From: JBBPYC01 sp038200275
GTDB taxonomy: Bacteria > Pseudomonadota > Gammaproteobacteria > Burkholderiales > Burkholderiaceae_C
DNA: 63,920 bases
Direction of reading: 5' to 3'
Assembly (NCBI GenBank): GCA_038200275.1
Contig: JBBPYC010000007.1
Span: 1-63,920, forward strand
Of this stretch, positions 26,010-33,628 are shown one piece after another. The notes beneath the pieces are model-generated. The model was given only the letters and a program-made list of their open reading frames with translations. It did not search any database and was not told the origin of the DNA. Position numbers and translations under genes: made by a program. The stretch's first letter is position 1. The number at the start of each line of letters is the position of its first letter.

Positions 26010-26989
26010 TGCCAGCGCAGCGCCTGCCGCTGACGGTTATCGGCGGCTTTCTGGGCGCTGGCAAAACCACGCTGCTCAACCACTGGCTGCGCGATGCGGA
26101 CGGGCGAAGGCTGGCTGTGCTTGTCAACGACTTCGGCGCGCTCAACCTCGATGCAGCGCTGATTGCGCAAAGCGGCGCGGACACGGTGGCGCTGTCCAAC
26201 GGCTGTGTCTGCTGCTCGATCGGCGATGACCTGGTTGCAGCGCTGATCCGTGTGATCGAGACGTCGCCACCGTTTGACGGAATCGTGATCGAAGCCAGCG
26301 GCGTGTCCGACCCCTGGAAGATCGCGCAGGTCGGCCGGGCCGATCCGGCGCTGAGCCTGAACGCGGTGATCGTGCTGGTTGATGCGGCTGCGGTGGTGGA
26401 TCAGGCCGACGACCCCGCGTTGAGTGATTCGCTGGCGCGGCAGGTTCGCATGGCCGATCTCGTCGTGATCAACAAGACGGACCTGGTGGATGCGGCCCGT
26501 TTGCAGCAAGTGCATGCATGGCTGGACGAAGCCGCGCCCGATGCGCAGCGGATCGAAACGGTCGATGCGCGTGTGCCATCGGTGCTGCGCGATGGCCCGA
26601 CCATTGGCGACAAAGCGCCTGCAGACGATGCGGTCAAAGTCAGCGAGCACACCCATCAGGACGACCACGGCGATCAATTTGAGACCTGGGTGGCGTACCC
26701 GACGCACGTCGTCTCGGCCGCTACATGGCGCGCAGCGCTGCGCGCCATGCCGCGCGGTGTGCTGCGGCTCAAGGGCTATCTGCGCACCGATGAGTCGCCG
26801 GCCTGGGCGCATGTGCAGTTTGCGGGCCGGCACGGCTCGTTGCACCGGCTCGACACCGCGCCGGTCGATGCGCCAGTCCTGGTAGCGATCGGGTTGGTGG
26901 GCCGGCTGCCCACCGCCGCGCTTGACGCGCTGGTCGCACAAGAAGCGAATGCAACGCAGGGCGACATCCCCGCATCAAGCGCTGTTTAG
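26009..26989 (+). CDS. CobW/COG0523-family GTPase, putative metallochaperone
   Basis: The 326-residue product has the Walker A motif GFLGAGKTT (about residues 13-21), the family signature cysteine cluster SNGCVCCS (C66, C68, C69) that binds metal, and the base-specificity NKTD. A CobW C-terminal domain follows (about residues 230-320). I chose ATG 26009, which shares the A of the TGA stop of the amidohydrolase (TGATG), over a TTG three bases upstream. The strict coupling to a metal-dependent amidohydrolase suggests that this GTPase loads that enzyme with its metal. A histidine-rich stretch EHTHQDDHGD lies before the C-terminal domain. Confidence 0.9.
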   Translation: MPAQRLPLTVIGGFLGAGKTTLLNHWLRDADGRRLAVLVNDFGALNLDAALIAQSGADTVALSNGCVCCSIGDDLVAALIRVIETSPPFDGIVIEASGVSDPWKIAQVGRADPALSLNAVIVLVDAAAVVDQADDPALSDSLARQVRMADLVVINKTDLVDAARLQQVHAWLDEAAPDAQRIETVDARVPSVLRDGPTIGDKAPADDAVKVSEHTHQDDHGDQFETWVAYPTHVVSAATWRAALRAMPRGVLRLKGYLRTDESPAWAHVQFAGRHGSLHRLDTAPVDAPVLVAIGLVGRLPTAALDALVAQEANATQGDIPASSAV

Positions 26990-27021
26990 AATCGATCCCG
27001 CTCCGGCATTCGGCCGGGGCA

Positions 27022-27124
27022 ATGCTGGGGGTGCTGCTGACCAAGTTCGTTGTCGAACGCGGTGCGCGGCTGAGAAAGTCCCTTCGAACCTGATTGAGGT
27101 AATCCTCGCGCAGGGAAGCTGGTC
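27022..27124 (+). promoter_or_regulatory. TPP riboswitch (THI element)
   Basis: The sequence shows the conserved THI-box blocks in order. These are GGGGGTGC at 27027-27034, CTGAGA at 27070-27075, ACCTGAT at 27088-27094, and the terminal block GCGCAGGGAA at 27108-27117. A variable stem lies between the first two. These cores match the thiamine-pyrophosphate aptamer. It sits about 80 bp upstream of the GTG start of the cytX-like gene, so TPP probably represses it. I could not compute the fold, and the outermost P1 stem looks weak by eye. Confidence 0.92.
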
Positions 27125-27203
27125 CGCTACTGCACGGCCGTGAAACCGTCGCAGCTTCGTGTAGGCCTGATGTCCTGTCGCGTCGCGTCAAAGGACAAGC
27201 ATC

Positions 27204-28493
27204 GTGACCACGACATCCTCTTCTGGGCGGACCGACCGCTACGCCTCGGCCTTGGCCGTTCCGCAAGCCGACCGCGTGTTCGGCTTTTCCGACCACGCGG
27301 CGCTCTGGTTCAGCCTCGGCGTCGGCCTGCTCGTGATGCAGGTCGGCACGTATTTGGTGCCGGCGTTGAGCTTGCCGCATGTGTTGATCGTCGTGGTGCT
27401 GGGCTCGTTGCTTGGCGCGGGGCTGCTGGCCTGGGTTGCTGCGATTGGCTGCCGCGAAGGGCTGTCGAGTTCGGCACTGGTCGGACGCGCTTTGGGCCGA
27501 CGCTTTGCGATGCTGCCGGTCGCGTTGAACGTGGTGCAACTGTTGGGCTGGGCGGCGTTCGAGATCGCCGTGATGCGCGACGGCACCGGGGCCATCGCGC
27601 GCGAGTTGTTCGGGCTCGATGCCGCCTGGCTGCCGATGGCTGCCACGCTGGCCTGGGGCGGCCTGCTGGTGCTGCTTGCCAGCGGCTCGATGCTGACACT
27701 GGTGCGGCAGTTCGTGCGCCGCATCGGCCTGCCACTGGTGATCTTGTCGCTGCTGTGGTTGACCTGGCAGTTCGGCTCGCGGGCCCATGCACAAGGCTTC
27801 GAGACGCTTTGGCAGCGGCCCGGCAACGGCTCGATGAGCTGGCTCGCCGCGCTCGATCTGATAATCGCCATGCCGGTGTCCTGGCTGCCGCTGGTCGCCG
27901 ACTACGCGCGCTACGGCCGCAGCGCTGGCAGCACGTTGCGTGGCACGTGGCTGGGGTATGCGGTGGCCAATGTCTGGTGCTACGGCCTTGGCGTGCTGGT
28001 GGTCAGTACCGCGCAGCCGGGGATTGAGCTGGTCGCGACGCTGCTGCTCGCGCAAGGGGGGCTGATCGCGCTTGGGCTGATCCTGATCGACGAAGTGGAC
28101 AACGCATATGGCGATCTGCACTCGGGCGCCGTGTCGATCAATTTTTTGCGTGGGCGGTTGCCGGTGCGGGGCGCGGCGGTGGTGCTCGGCCTGCTTGCGA
28201 CGGCTGCCGCGCTGTTTCTGCCGATGCACAGCCTGGAGCCGTTTTTGCTGCTGCTGAGTTCGATCTTCGTGCCGTTGTTCGGCGTCGTGATCTCACAGCT
28301 CGCGCCCGGCCTGCCGCCGGTGCAGCCGATGCGCTGGGCGCCTGCAGCAGTCTGGTTGCTGGGCATTGCAACGTTTCACGCCGGCACGCAATGGTGGCCG
28401 TCTTGGGGTTCGGCATTGCCCAGTCTGGCGCTCACGCTGCTGCTGGGCAGCTTGCTGCGCAATGTGGGGAACAGGCAGCCGGCGTTGGCCTGA
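27204..28493 (+). CDS. cytX: NCS1-family permease CytX, probable thiamine-pyrimidine (HMP) importer
   Basis: The 429-residue product has about twelve hydrophobic segments and belongs to the nucleobase-cation-symport-1 family. CytX proteins carry hydroxymethylpyrimidine, the pyrimidine precursor of thiamine. The TPP riboswitch upstream is the strongest evidence for that substrate. The start is GTG 27204, 8 bases after AAGGAC. It is convergent with thiD (11 bp gap), which phosphorylates the same pyrimidine. Confidence 0.88.
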   Translation: MTTTSSSGRTDRYASALAVPQADRVFGFSDHAALWFSLGVGLLVMQVGTYLVPALSLPHVLIVVVLGSLLGAGLLAWVAAIGCREGLSSSALVGRALGRRFAMLPVALNVVQLLGWAAFEIAVMRDGTGAIARELFGLDAAWLPMAATLAWGGLLVLLASGSMLTLVRQFVRRIGLPLVILSLLWLTWQFGSRAHAQGFETLWQRPGNGSMSWLAALDLIIAMPVSWLPLVADYARYGRSAGSTLRGTWLGYAVANVWCYGLGVLVVSTAQPGIELVATLLLAQGGLIALGLILIDEVDNAYGDLHSGAVSINFLRGRLPVRGAAVVLGLLATAAALFLPMHSLEPFLLLLSSIFVPLFGVVISQLAPGLPPVQPMRWAPAAVWLLGIATFHAGTQWWPSWGSALPSLALTLLLGSLLRNVGNRQPALA

Positions 28494-28504
28494 TTCGCGG
28501 CTGT

Positions 28505-29368
28505 CTAAAGCGGCAGCCGATACGCAGCCAGCGGCGCGAAGCCGTGGTTCAGCGGGCCGTGGCCGTGTCCCACGCGCAGGTCGGCACCGGCAGCCAGCGC
28601 TTGCTGCACGTAGCGGCGCGCGCGGTCAACCGCTTCTGCCAGCGGTCGGCCCAGTGCGAGTTCGCAGGCGATTGCGGTCGACAACGTGCAGCCGGTGCCG
28701 TGCGTGTTGCGGCTCGGGATACGACTGTCTTGCCAATGCCGCGGCGCATCCGGTGCGCTGGCTTGCAGCAGCACATCGACCACCTCTGCGCCTGGCAGGT
28801 GCCCGCCCTTCAGCAGCACGGCGGGTGCGCCGAGCGCAAGCAGATCGCGTGCGGCCGCATCCAGTTGCGCCACCGCATCGATCGGCCGACCCAGCAACAT
28901 CGCCGCTTCGTCGAGATTCGGCGTGACCAGCGTGGACAGCGGAAACAGCTCCTGCACCAGCACGGCCGCGGTGTCATCCGCGATCAGCCGGTCGCCGCTG
29001 GTGGCCACCATCACCGGATCGAGCACGACGCACCGCAGCCGATGGCGCCGCAACGCAGCGGCGACCACGCGCACGACGGCTGCGTCGTGCAGCATGCCAA
29101 TCTTCACGGCGTCGACACCGATGTCTTCCACCACCGCATCGATTTGCTGCGCGAGCAACTCCGGCGGCAATGCGTGGATCGCGCGCACGCCCTGTGTATT
29201 TTGCGCAGTGATCGCGGTGATCGCGGTCATGCCGTAACACCCCATGGCGGCTGCCGTCTTCAAGTCGGCCTGAATGCCGGCGCCGCCGCCGCTGTCGGAG
29301 CCGGCGATGCTTAGCACGCGGGGATAGCGCACGGTGGCCGAGATGAAATTGTCGTGTTGGGTTGTCAT
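28505..29368 (-). CDS. thiD: hydroxymethylpyrimidine/phosphomethylpyrimidine kinase
   Basis: This enzyme phosphorylates HMP twice to HMP-PP for thiamine synthesis. The 287-residue product has the ribokinase-fold signature SIAGSDSGGGAGIQADLKT near residues 20-38, the KIGMLHD block, DPVMVATSG, and the anion hole NTHGTGCTLSTAIA. The ATG at 29368 begins the typical N-terminus. It is convergent with cytX, so the two thiamine-salvage genes end within 11 bp of each other; no riboswitch is visible upstream of thiD. Confidence 0.93.
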   Translation of the reverse strand: MTTQHDNFISATVRYPRVLSIAGSDSGGGAGIQADLKTAAAMGCYGMTAITAITAQNTQGVRAIHALPPELLAQQIDAVVEDIGVDAVKIGMLHDAAVVRVVAAALRRHRLRCVVLDPVMVATSGDRLIADDTAAVLVQELFPLSTLVTPNLDEAAMLLGRPIDAVAQLDAAARDLLALGAPAVLLKGGHLPGAEVVDVLLQASAPDAPRHWQDSRIPSRNTHGTGCTLSTAIACELALGRPLAEAVDRARRYVQQALAAGADLRVGHGHGPLNHGFAPLAAYRLPL

Positions 29369-29464
29369 GCTGCGGGTCGTCTGATGGGGGGATGTCACAG
29401 GGTCTGCTGTCTGCTCCTTCGATGCGCTCATTGAAGCGCAGTTCTCGGCCATCGCACCGATTGG

Positions 29465-30226
29465 TCAGAGCTGCTTACCGATCCGCTGGGCCGCCGCATG
29501 CAGCGCGGGCACGCATCCAGCCACCCGCTCTGCCGACATGCGTGCGATCGGCGCATGCACTGCAATCGCCCCGCGCACTTCACCCGCCAGATCACGCACC
29601 GGCACTGCCGCGGCGACCAAGCCGTCGATGAACTCTTCACAGTCCAGCGCATGGCCCTGCTTTGCAATACGGGCGCATTCCTGCCGTAGTGCATCGGCAC
29701 TGGTCAGCGTGTTGGTCGTCAGACGGGGCAGCTTCAAGCGGCTGATCAGCATGTCGCAGCGTGCCTTCGGCATCAGCGCCAGGAACAGCTTACCGCTGGC
29801 GGTGCAATGCAACGGCACGTGCACGCCGACGTCAAGCGTCAGCCGCCACGGCCAAGGCGCTTCAACCCGATCCAGATACAACACCTCGGCACCGTCGAGC
29901 GTCGTGAAATTGCAGGTCTCGCCAACCTCGGCCACCAACTCGGTCAGGATTTTGTGCCGCAGACCCTGCAAGGTGCCGTGATTCAGTGTATCGAGTGCGA
30001 GCCGACGCAATGCCGGCCCGACGATGTACTCGCGCTCATCGACCGAACGCGTGATGAAGCCGAGCTCCACCAGATGCGTGCAAAGCCGGTGGGCGGTCGC
30101 CTTCGGGAGGGCCAACGCCTCAGCCATCTCGGCAAGGTACAACGGCCGGCCTTCATTGGCCAAATGGCTGATCAGCCGCAGGCTGCGTTCCGCCGACGAG
30201 CCCGTCGCCAATTTTTTTTCATTCAT
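29465..30226 (-). CDS. IclR-family transcriptional regulator (controls the GMC dehydrogenase region)
   Basis: The 253-residue product has an N-terminal winged helix (about residues 10-70; EMAEALALPKATAHRLC) and the C-terminal ligand-binding domain (CTASGKLFLALM, and HALDCEEFIDGLVAAAVPV). The ATG at 30226 was taken; a longer frame to 30307 has no better ribosome site and would overlap the operator region. It is divergent from the GMC dehydrogenase, with two GGAAC-N5-GTTCC palindromes between them. Isethionate-type sulfonate clusters commonly carry a dedicated regulator at this position. Confidence 0.88.
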   Translation of the reverse strand: MNEKKLATGSSAERSLRLISHLANEGRPLYLAEMAEALALPKATAHRLCTHLVELGFITRSVDEREYIVGPALRRLALDTLNHGTLQGLRHKILTELVAEVGETCNFTTLDGAEVLYLDRVEAPWPWRLTLDVGVHVPLHCTASGKLFLALMPKARCDMLISRLKLPRLTTNTLTSADALRQECARIAKQGHALDCEEFIDGLVAAAVPVRDLAGEVRGAIAVHAPIARMSAERVAGCVPALHAAAQRIGKQL

Positions 30227-30245
30227 TAGGGTAAACGCTGATATT

Positions 30246-30260
30246 GGAACGTTGCGTTCC
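30246..30260. promoter_or_regulatory. IclR-type operator 1 (GGAAC-N5-GTTCC)
   Basis: The sequence reads GGAACGTTGCGTTCC, a palindrome with 6-bp arms. It overlaps the -35 element proposed for the GMC gene (TTGCGT, 30252-30257). Palindromes of this size are typical IclR-family binding sites. Confidence 0.65.
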
Positions 30261-30280
30261 GAAATCGATGTGTCTAACAT
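30252..30280 (+). promoter_or_regulatory. candidate sigma-70 promoter of the GMC dehydrogenase gene
   Basis: TTGCGT (30252-30257) and TAACAT (30275-30280) are separated by 17 bases. The match to consensus is moderate, which suits a regulated promoter. Operator 1 overlaps the -35 box and operator 2 starts about 10 bases after the -10 box. Confidence 0.4.
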
Positions 30281-30290
30281 GACTTTCTTC

Positions 30291-30305
30291 GGAACAAGGC
30301 GTTCC
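30291..30305. promoter_or_regulatory. IclR-type operator 2 (GGAAC-N5-GTTCC)
   Basis: The sequence reads GGAACAAGGCGTTCC. It has the same half-sites and the same 5-bp centre length as operator 1 and lies exactly 45 bp downstream of it, near the expected transcription start. Confidence 0.65.
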
Positions 30306-30368
30306 ATTCTTCAGTTTGACGGCAAACCGGGTTTCTGACACGTGCCGCTTCAAGAGGGGTGTTTTCTT

Positions 30369-31979
30369 ATGGCCGACGAGTACGACTACATCGTGATTGG
30401 CGCAGGCTCTGCAGGCGCGGTGATGGCGGGTCGCCTGAGCGAAGACCCCGCCACGCGCGTGCTGCTGCTGGAAGCCGGCCCGCCCGACGATTCGTTCTGG
30501 ATCCACCTGCCGATCGGCTACGGCAAGACGATGTGGAGCAAGAAGTACAACTGGTGCTTCTACACGGACCCCGATCCGAACATGAACGGCCGCAAGATCT
30601 ACTGGCCACGCGGCAAAACCCTTGGTGGCTCCAGTTCGATCAACGGCCTGATCTACATCCGCGGCCAGCGCGAGGACTACGACCGATGGGCTGCGGCGGG
30701 CAACAAGGGCTGGAGCTTCGCCGATTGCCTGCCCTACTTCATCAAGTCCGAGCGGAACCAGCGTGGCGCAAGTGAATATCACGGTGGCGACGGGCCACTT
30801 TCGGTATCCGACATCGGCGCAAAGAACGACCTGATCGAAGCATTCATCGGCGGTGCGGGCGAGATCGGCGTGCCGCGCACCAACGACTTCAACGGCGAGC
30901 GCCAGGAAGGCGCCGGCTACTACCAACTTACCACCTGGAAAGGATGGCGCTGGAGCACCGCCAAGGGCTACCTGAAGCCCGCGCGTGGCCGCAAGAACCT
31001 GAAGATCGAGACGAATGCGCAGGCCACCGGCATCGAACTGGACGGCACGCGCGCGGTCGGTGTACGGTATCGCCAAGGTGGGCAGGACAAGACGGTCAGG
31101 GCGAAAGCCGAAGTGCTGCTCTGTGCCGGCGCCATTCAGTCTCCGCAATTGCTGCAGTTGTCCGGCATCGGTCCGGCCGCGTTGCTGCAAAAGCACGGCA
31201 TCGCGGTTGCGCACGATCTGCCCGGCGTGGGTGAGAACCTGCAGGATCACCTGCAGGTGCGCATGATCTTCGAGTCGACCAAGAAGACCACCAACGACGA
31301 GTTGAATTCCCTCTATGGCCAGGCCAAGCTCGGCGTGGAATGGCTGCTGCACCGCAGTGGCCCGCTGGCGGTAGGCATCAACCAGGGCGGCTGCTTCATG
31401 CGTGCGCTGCCCGATGAAGCGAAGACACCGGACATTCAGTACCACGTCGCTGCGCTCTCTGCCGACATGGCCGGCGGGAAGGTGCACGACTTCTCCGGCA
31501 TGACGCTGTCGGTGTGTCAGTTGCGGCCCGAGTCGCGCGGCCACATCCGCATCAAAGGCACCGACCCATTTGCGCCGCCAGAAATGCAGCCCAACTACCT
31601 GGCGACCGATCGGGACCGGCGCACCAACATCGCGGCGCTGCGCTCGATCCGCGCGATTACGGGGTCGAAATCGATGGCCCCTTTCATCAAGCGCGAAGTC
31701 AAGCCTGGCAAGGACGCCGACACCGATGAGGCGCTGCTCGAGTTCGCCCGCAACAACGGCGCCACGATCTTTCACCCGGGCGGCACCTGCACGATGGGAC
31801 CGGACGGCGACCCGATGGCCGTGCTCGACGAACGGCTGCGCGTGCGCGGCATTGCGGGACTGCGCGTGATCGATTGTTCGGCGATGCCGACGCTGGTGTC
31901 GGGCAATACGAATGCGCCCGCCGTGATGATGGCCGAGAAAGCCGTCGACATGATCCGCGAGGACGCGCGCGCCCGTTGA
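30369..31979 (+). CDS. GMC oxidoreductase, probable isethionate dehydrogenase (IseJ-like)
   Basis: The 536-residue flavoprotein has the FAD motif GAGSAGAVMAGRLS, GMC signature GGSSSINGLIYIRG, and the C-terminal catalytic pair in FHPGGTCTMG and GNTNAPAVM (His/Asn). It is choline-dehydrogenase-like. In Cupriavidus necator isethionate is oxidised to sulfoacetaldehyde by a membrane-associated GMC enzyme, IseJ; xsc and an MFS carrier nearby support that assignment. ATG 30369 follows GAGGGG. No c-type cytochrome gene (CxxCH) follows, although IseJ is reported to need one. A glucose- or alcohol-oxidising role remains possible. Confidence 0.85.
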   Translation: MADEYDYIVIGAGSAGAVMAGRLSEDPATRVLLLEAGPPDDSFWIHLPIGYGKTMWSKKYNWCFYTDPDPNMNGRKIYWPRGKTLGGSSSINGLIYIRGQREDYDRWAAAGNKGWSFADCLPYFIKSERNQRGASEYHGGDGPLSVSDIGAKNDLIEAFIGGAGEIGVPRTNDFNGERQEGAGYYQLTTWKGWRWSTAKGYLKPARGRKNLKIETNAQATGIELDGTRAVGVRYRQGGQDKTVRAKAEVLLCAGAIQSPQLLQLSGIGPAALLQKHGIAVAHDLPGVGENLQDHLQVRMIFESTKKTTNDELNSLYGQAKLGVEWLLHRSGPLAVGINQGGCFMRALPDEAKTPDIQYHVAALSADMAGGKVHDFSGMTLSVCQLRPESRGHIRIKGTDPFAPPEMQPNYLATDRDRRTNIAALRSIRAITGSKSMAPFIKREVKPGKDADTDEALLEFARNNGATIFHPGGTCTMGPDGDPMAVLDERLRVRGIAGLRVIDCSAMPTLVSGNTNAPAVMMAEKAVDMIREDARAR

Positions 31980-32080
31980 GCGGGCAGCGACCAGTTCGCA
32001 CATCGGTTCTCGGCAAGCGCCTGTCTTGCCCATCAGATTCATCAACGGCGGTCCACTGCGGCTGCGCAACGGAGACGAGC

Positions 32081-33403
32081 GTGCAAGAAGACAAACAGCA
32101 ACAGTCGGCGATCCGCAAGGTTGTGGCCTCCGCACTGATCGGCGCGACGATCGAGTGGTACGACTTCTTTCTCTACGGTGTCGTCGCCGGGCTGGTGTTC
32201 AACAAGCTCTACTTCCCGGGAAGCGATCCGGTCGTCTCGACCATGCTCGCTTACGCGACGTTCGCGGTCGGCTTCATGACGCGGCCACTCGGCGGTGTGA
32301 TCTTCGGCCACTTCGGTGACAAGCTTGGGCGCAAGAGCATGCTGATCCTGACCCTGATGATCATGGGCGTCGCCACGTTCCTGATCGGCTTGGTGCCAAC
32401 CTATGATCAGATCGGCGTCTGGGCTCCGGTGGCGCTGCTGTTGCTGCGCATCGCACAAGGCATCGGCTTGGGCGGCGAATGGGGCGGCGCGGTGTTGATG
32501 GCGTATGAATATGCGCCCAAGGAAAAGCGTGGCTTCTACGCCTCGCTGCCGCAGATCGGCCTTGCCATTGGTCTTTGTCTCGCATCCGGCGTGGTCGCGT
32601 TGCTGTCTTCGCTGCTCACCGATGCACAGTTTCTTGCCTGGGGCTGGCGCATCGCCTTCCTGTTGTCCGGGGCGATGGTGTTCGTTGGCATGTATATCCG
32701 CATGGCGGTCAAGGAGACACCCGAGTTCGCCGCGATCAAGGAGCGTAACGAGGCCACCCAGATTCCGTTTGTCGACATGATCAAGCGCTATCCTGGCAAC
32801 ATCCTGAAGGGCATGGGTGCGCGCTACATTGACGGCGTGTTCTTCAACGTGTTCGGCGTGTTCTCGATCAGCTACCTCACATCGACCCTCAAGATCAGCC
32901 GTACCGAAGCGTTGATCGGCGTGATGGCCGCGGCCGTTACGATGATCTTCACGATTCCGTTCTTCGGCCACCTGAGCGACAAGGTCGGCCGCGCCCGGGT
33001 CTACTTCTGGGGCTCGCTGATCACGGCGTTCTCGGCATTTCCGGCGTTCTGGCTGATGACGCACAGCGGCGGCAACATGTTCGTCATCTGGCTGTCGATC
33101 ATCATCCCGTTCGGGATCTTCTACGCGAGCATCTACGGCCCGGAAGCGGCGCTCTTCTGCGATCTGTTCGACGCCAAGGTGCGCTACACCGGCATCTCGT
33201 TCGTCTACCAGTTCTCGGGCATCTTCGCATCGGGCATCACGCCGATCATCGCGACCGCACTGCTGAAGTCAGGCGGCGGTGAGCCCTGGCAGATTTGCAT
33301 GTATGTGGTGTTCGCGGGTCTGGTGTCGGCGCTGTGCGCGTGGCTGATCGGGCGCAATCCGGCCGCTTCTCCCGGGCTGGTGGTACCGGCGGCAGCCCGG
33401 TAA
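32081..33403 (+). CDS. MFS transporter, metabolite:H+ symporter (MHS) family; probable sulfonate uptake
   Basis: The 440-residue product has twelve hydrophobic segments and MHS-family motifs: the first loop ATIEWYDFFLYG, GHFGDKLGRKSM, and GIGLGGEWGGAVL. Members of this group carry dicarboxylates, shikimate and osmolytes. The start is GTG 32081 after GGAGA. It lies 101 bp downstream of the GMC dehydrogenase and is probably in its operon, so uptake of isethionate or a related C2 sulfonate (an IseU role) is inferred from context. Confidence 0.88.
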   Translation: MQEDKQQQSAIRKVVASALIGATIEWYDFFLYGVVAGLVFNKLYFPGSDPVVSTMLAYATFAVGFMTRPLGGVIFGHFGDKLGRKSMLILTLMIMGVATFLIGLVPTYDQIGVWAPVALLLLRIAQGIGLGGEWGGAVLMAYEYAPKEKRGFYASLPQIGLAIGLCLASGVVALLSSLLTDAQFLAWGWRIAFLLSGAMVFVGMYIRMAVKETPEFAAIKERNEATQIPFVDMIKRYPGNILKGMGARYIDGVFFNVFGVFSISYLTSTLKISRTEALIGVMAAAVTMIFTIPFFGHLSDKVGRARVYFWGSLITAFSAFPAFWLMTHSGGNMFVIWLSIIIPFGIFYASIYGPEAALFCDLFDAKVRYTGISFVYQFSGIFASGITPIIATALLKSGGGEPWQICMYVVFAGLVSALCAWLIGRNPAASPGLVVPAAAR

Positions 33404-33628
33404 TCTCGTAGGGCGGATGTCAGGTCGCGGAGGCCTGGCAACCCGACCGGATGCCGAGTGCCGCATCCTGTTGTTGACATCGTCCATTCCCGAAGTCGGT
33501 GGAGGCGACACCCTGCCGCTTCGGGCAGTGACATCGATCGCCACTTCCAAGGCCTTTCTCAATTCGTCGATCGAAGTGGTTACAGCGCACATCTGGAACT
33601 GCCCGACGCCGTTCCCCGACCGGCCAAA

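Noticed and set aside
26769..28229. A 486-residue minus-strand frame opposite cytX
   Set aside because: It is antisense to a gene with clear membrane segments and a riboswitch; the product is low-complexity H, Q, R.
33404..33628. A possible small gene on the minus strand between the MFS and sauT genes
   Set aside because: The frame has no ribosome site and its product turns into arginine/proline-rich antisense sequence; I see nothing supportable in these 225 bp.
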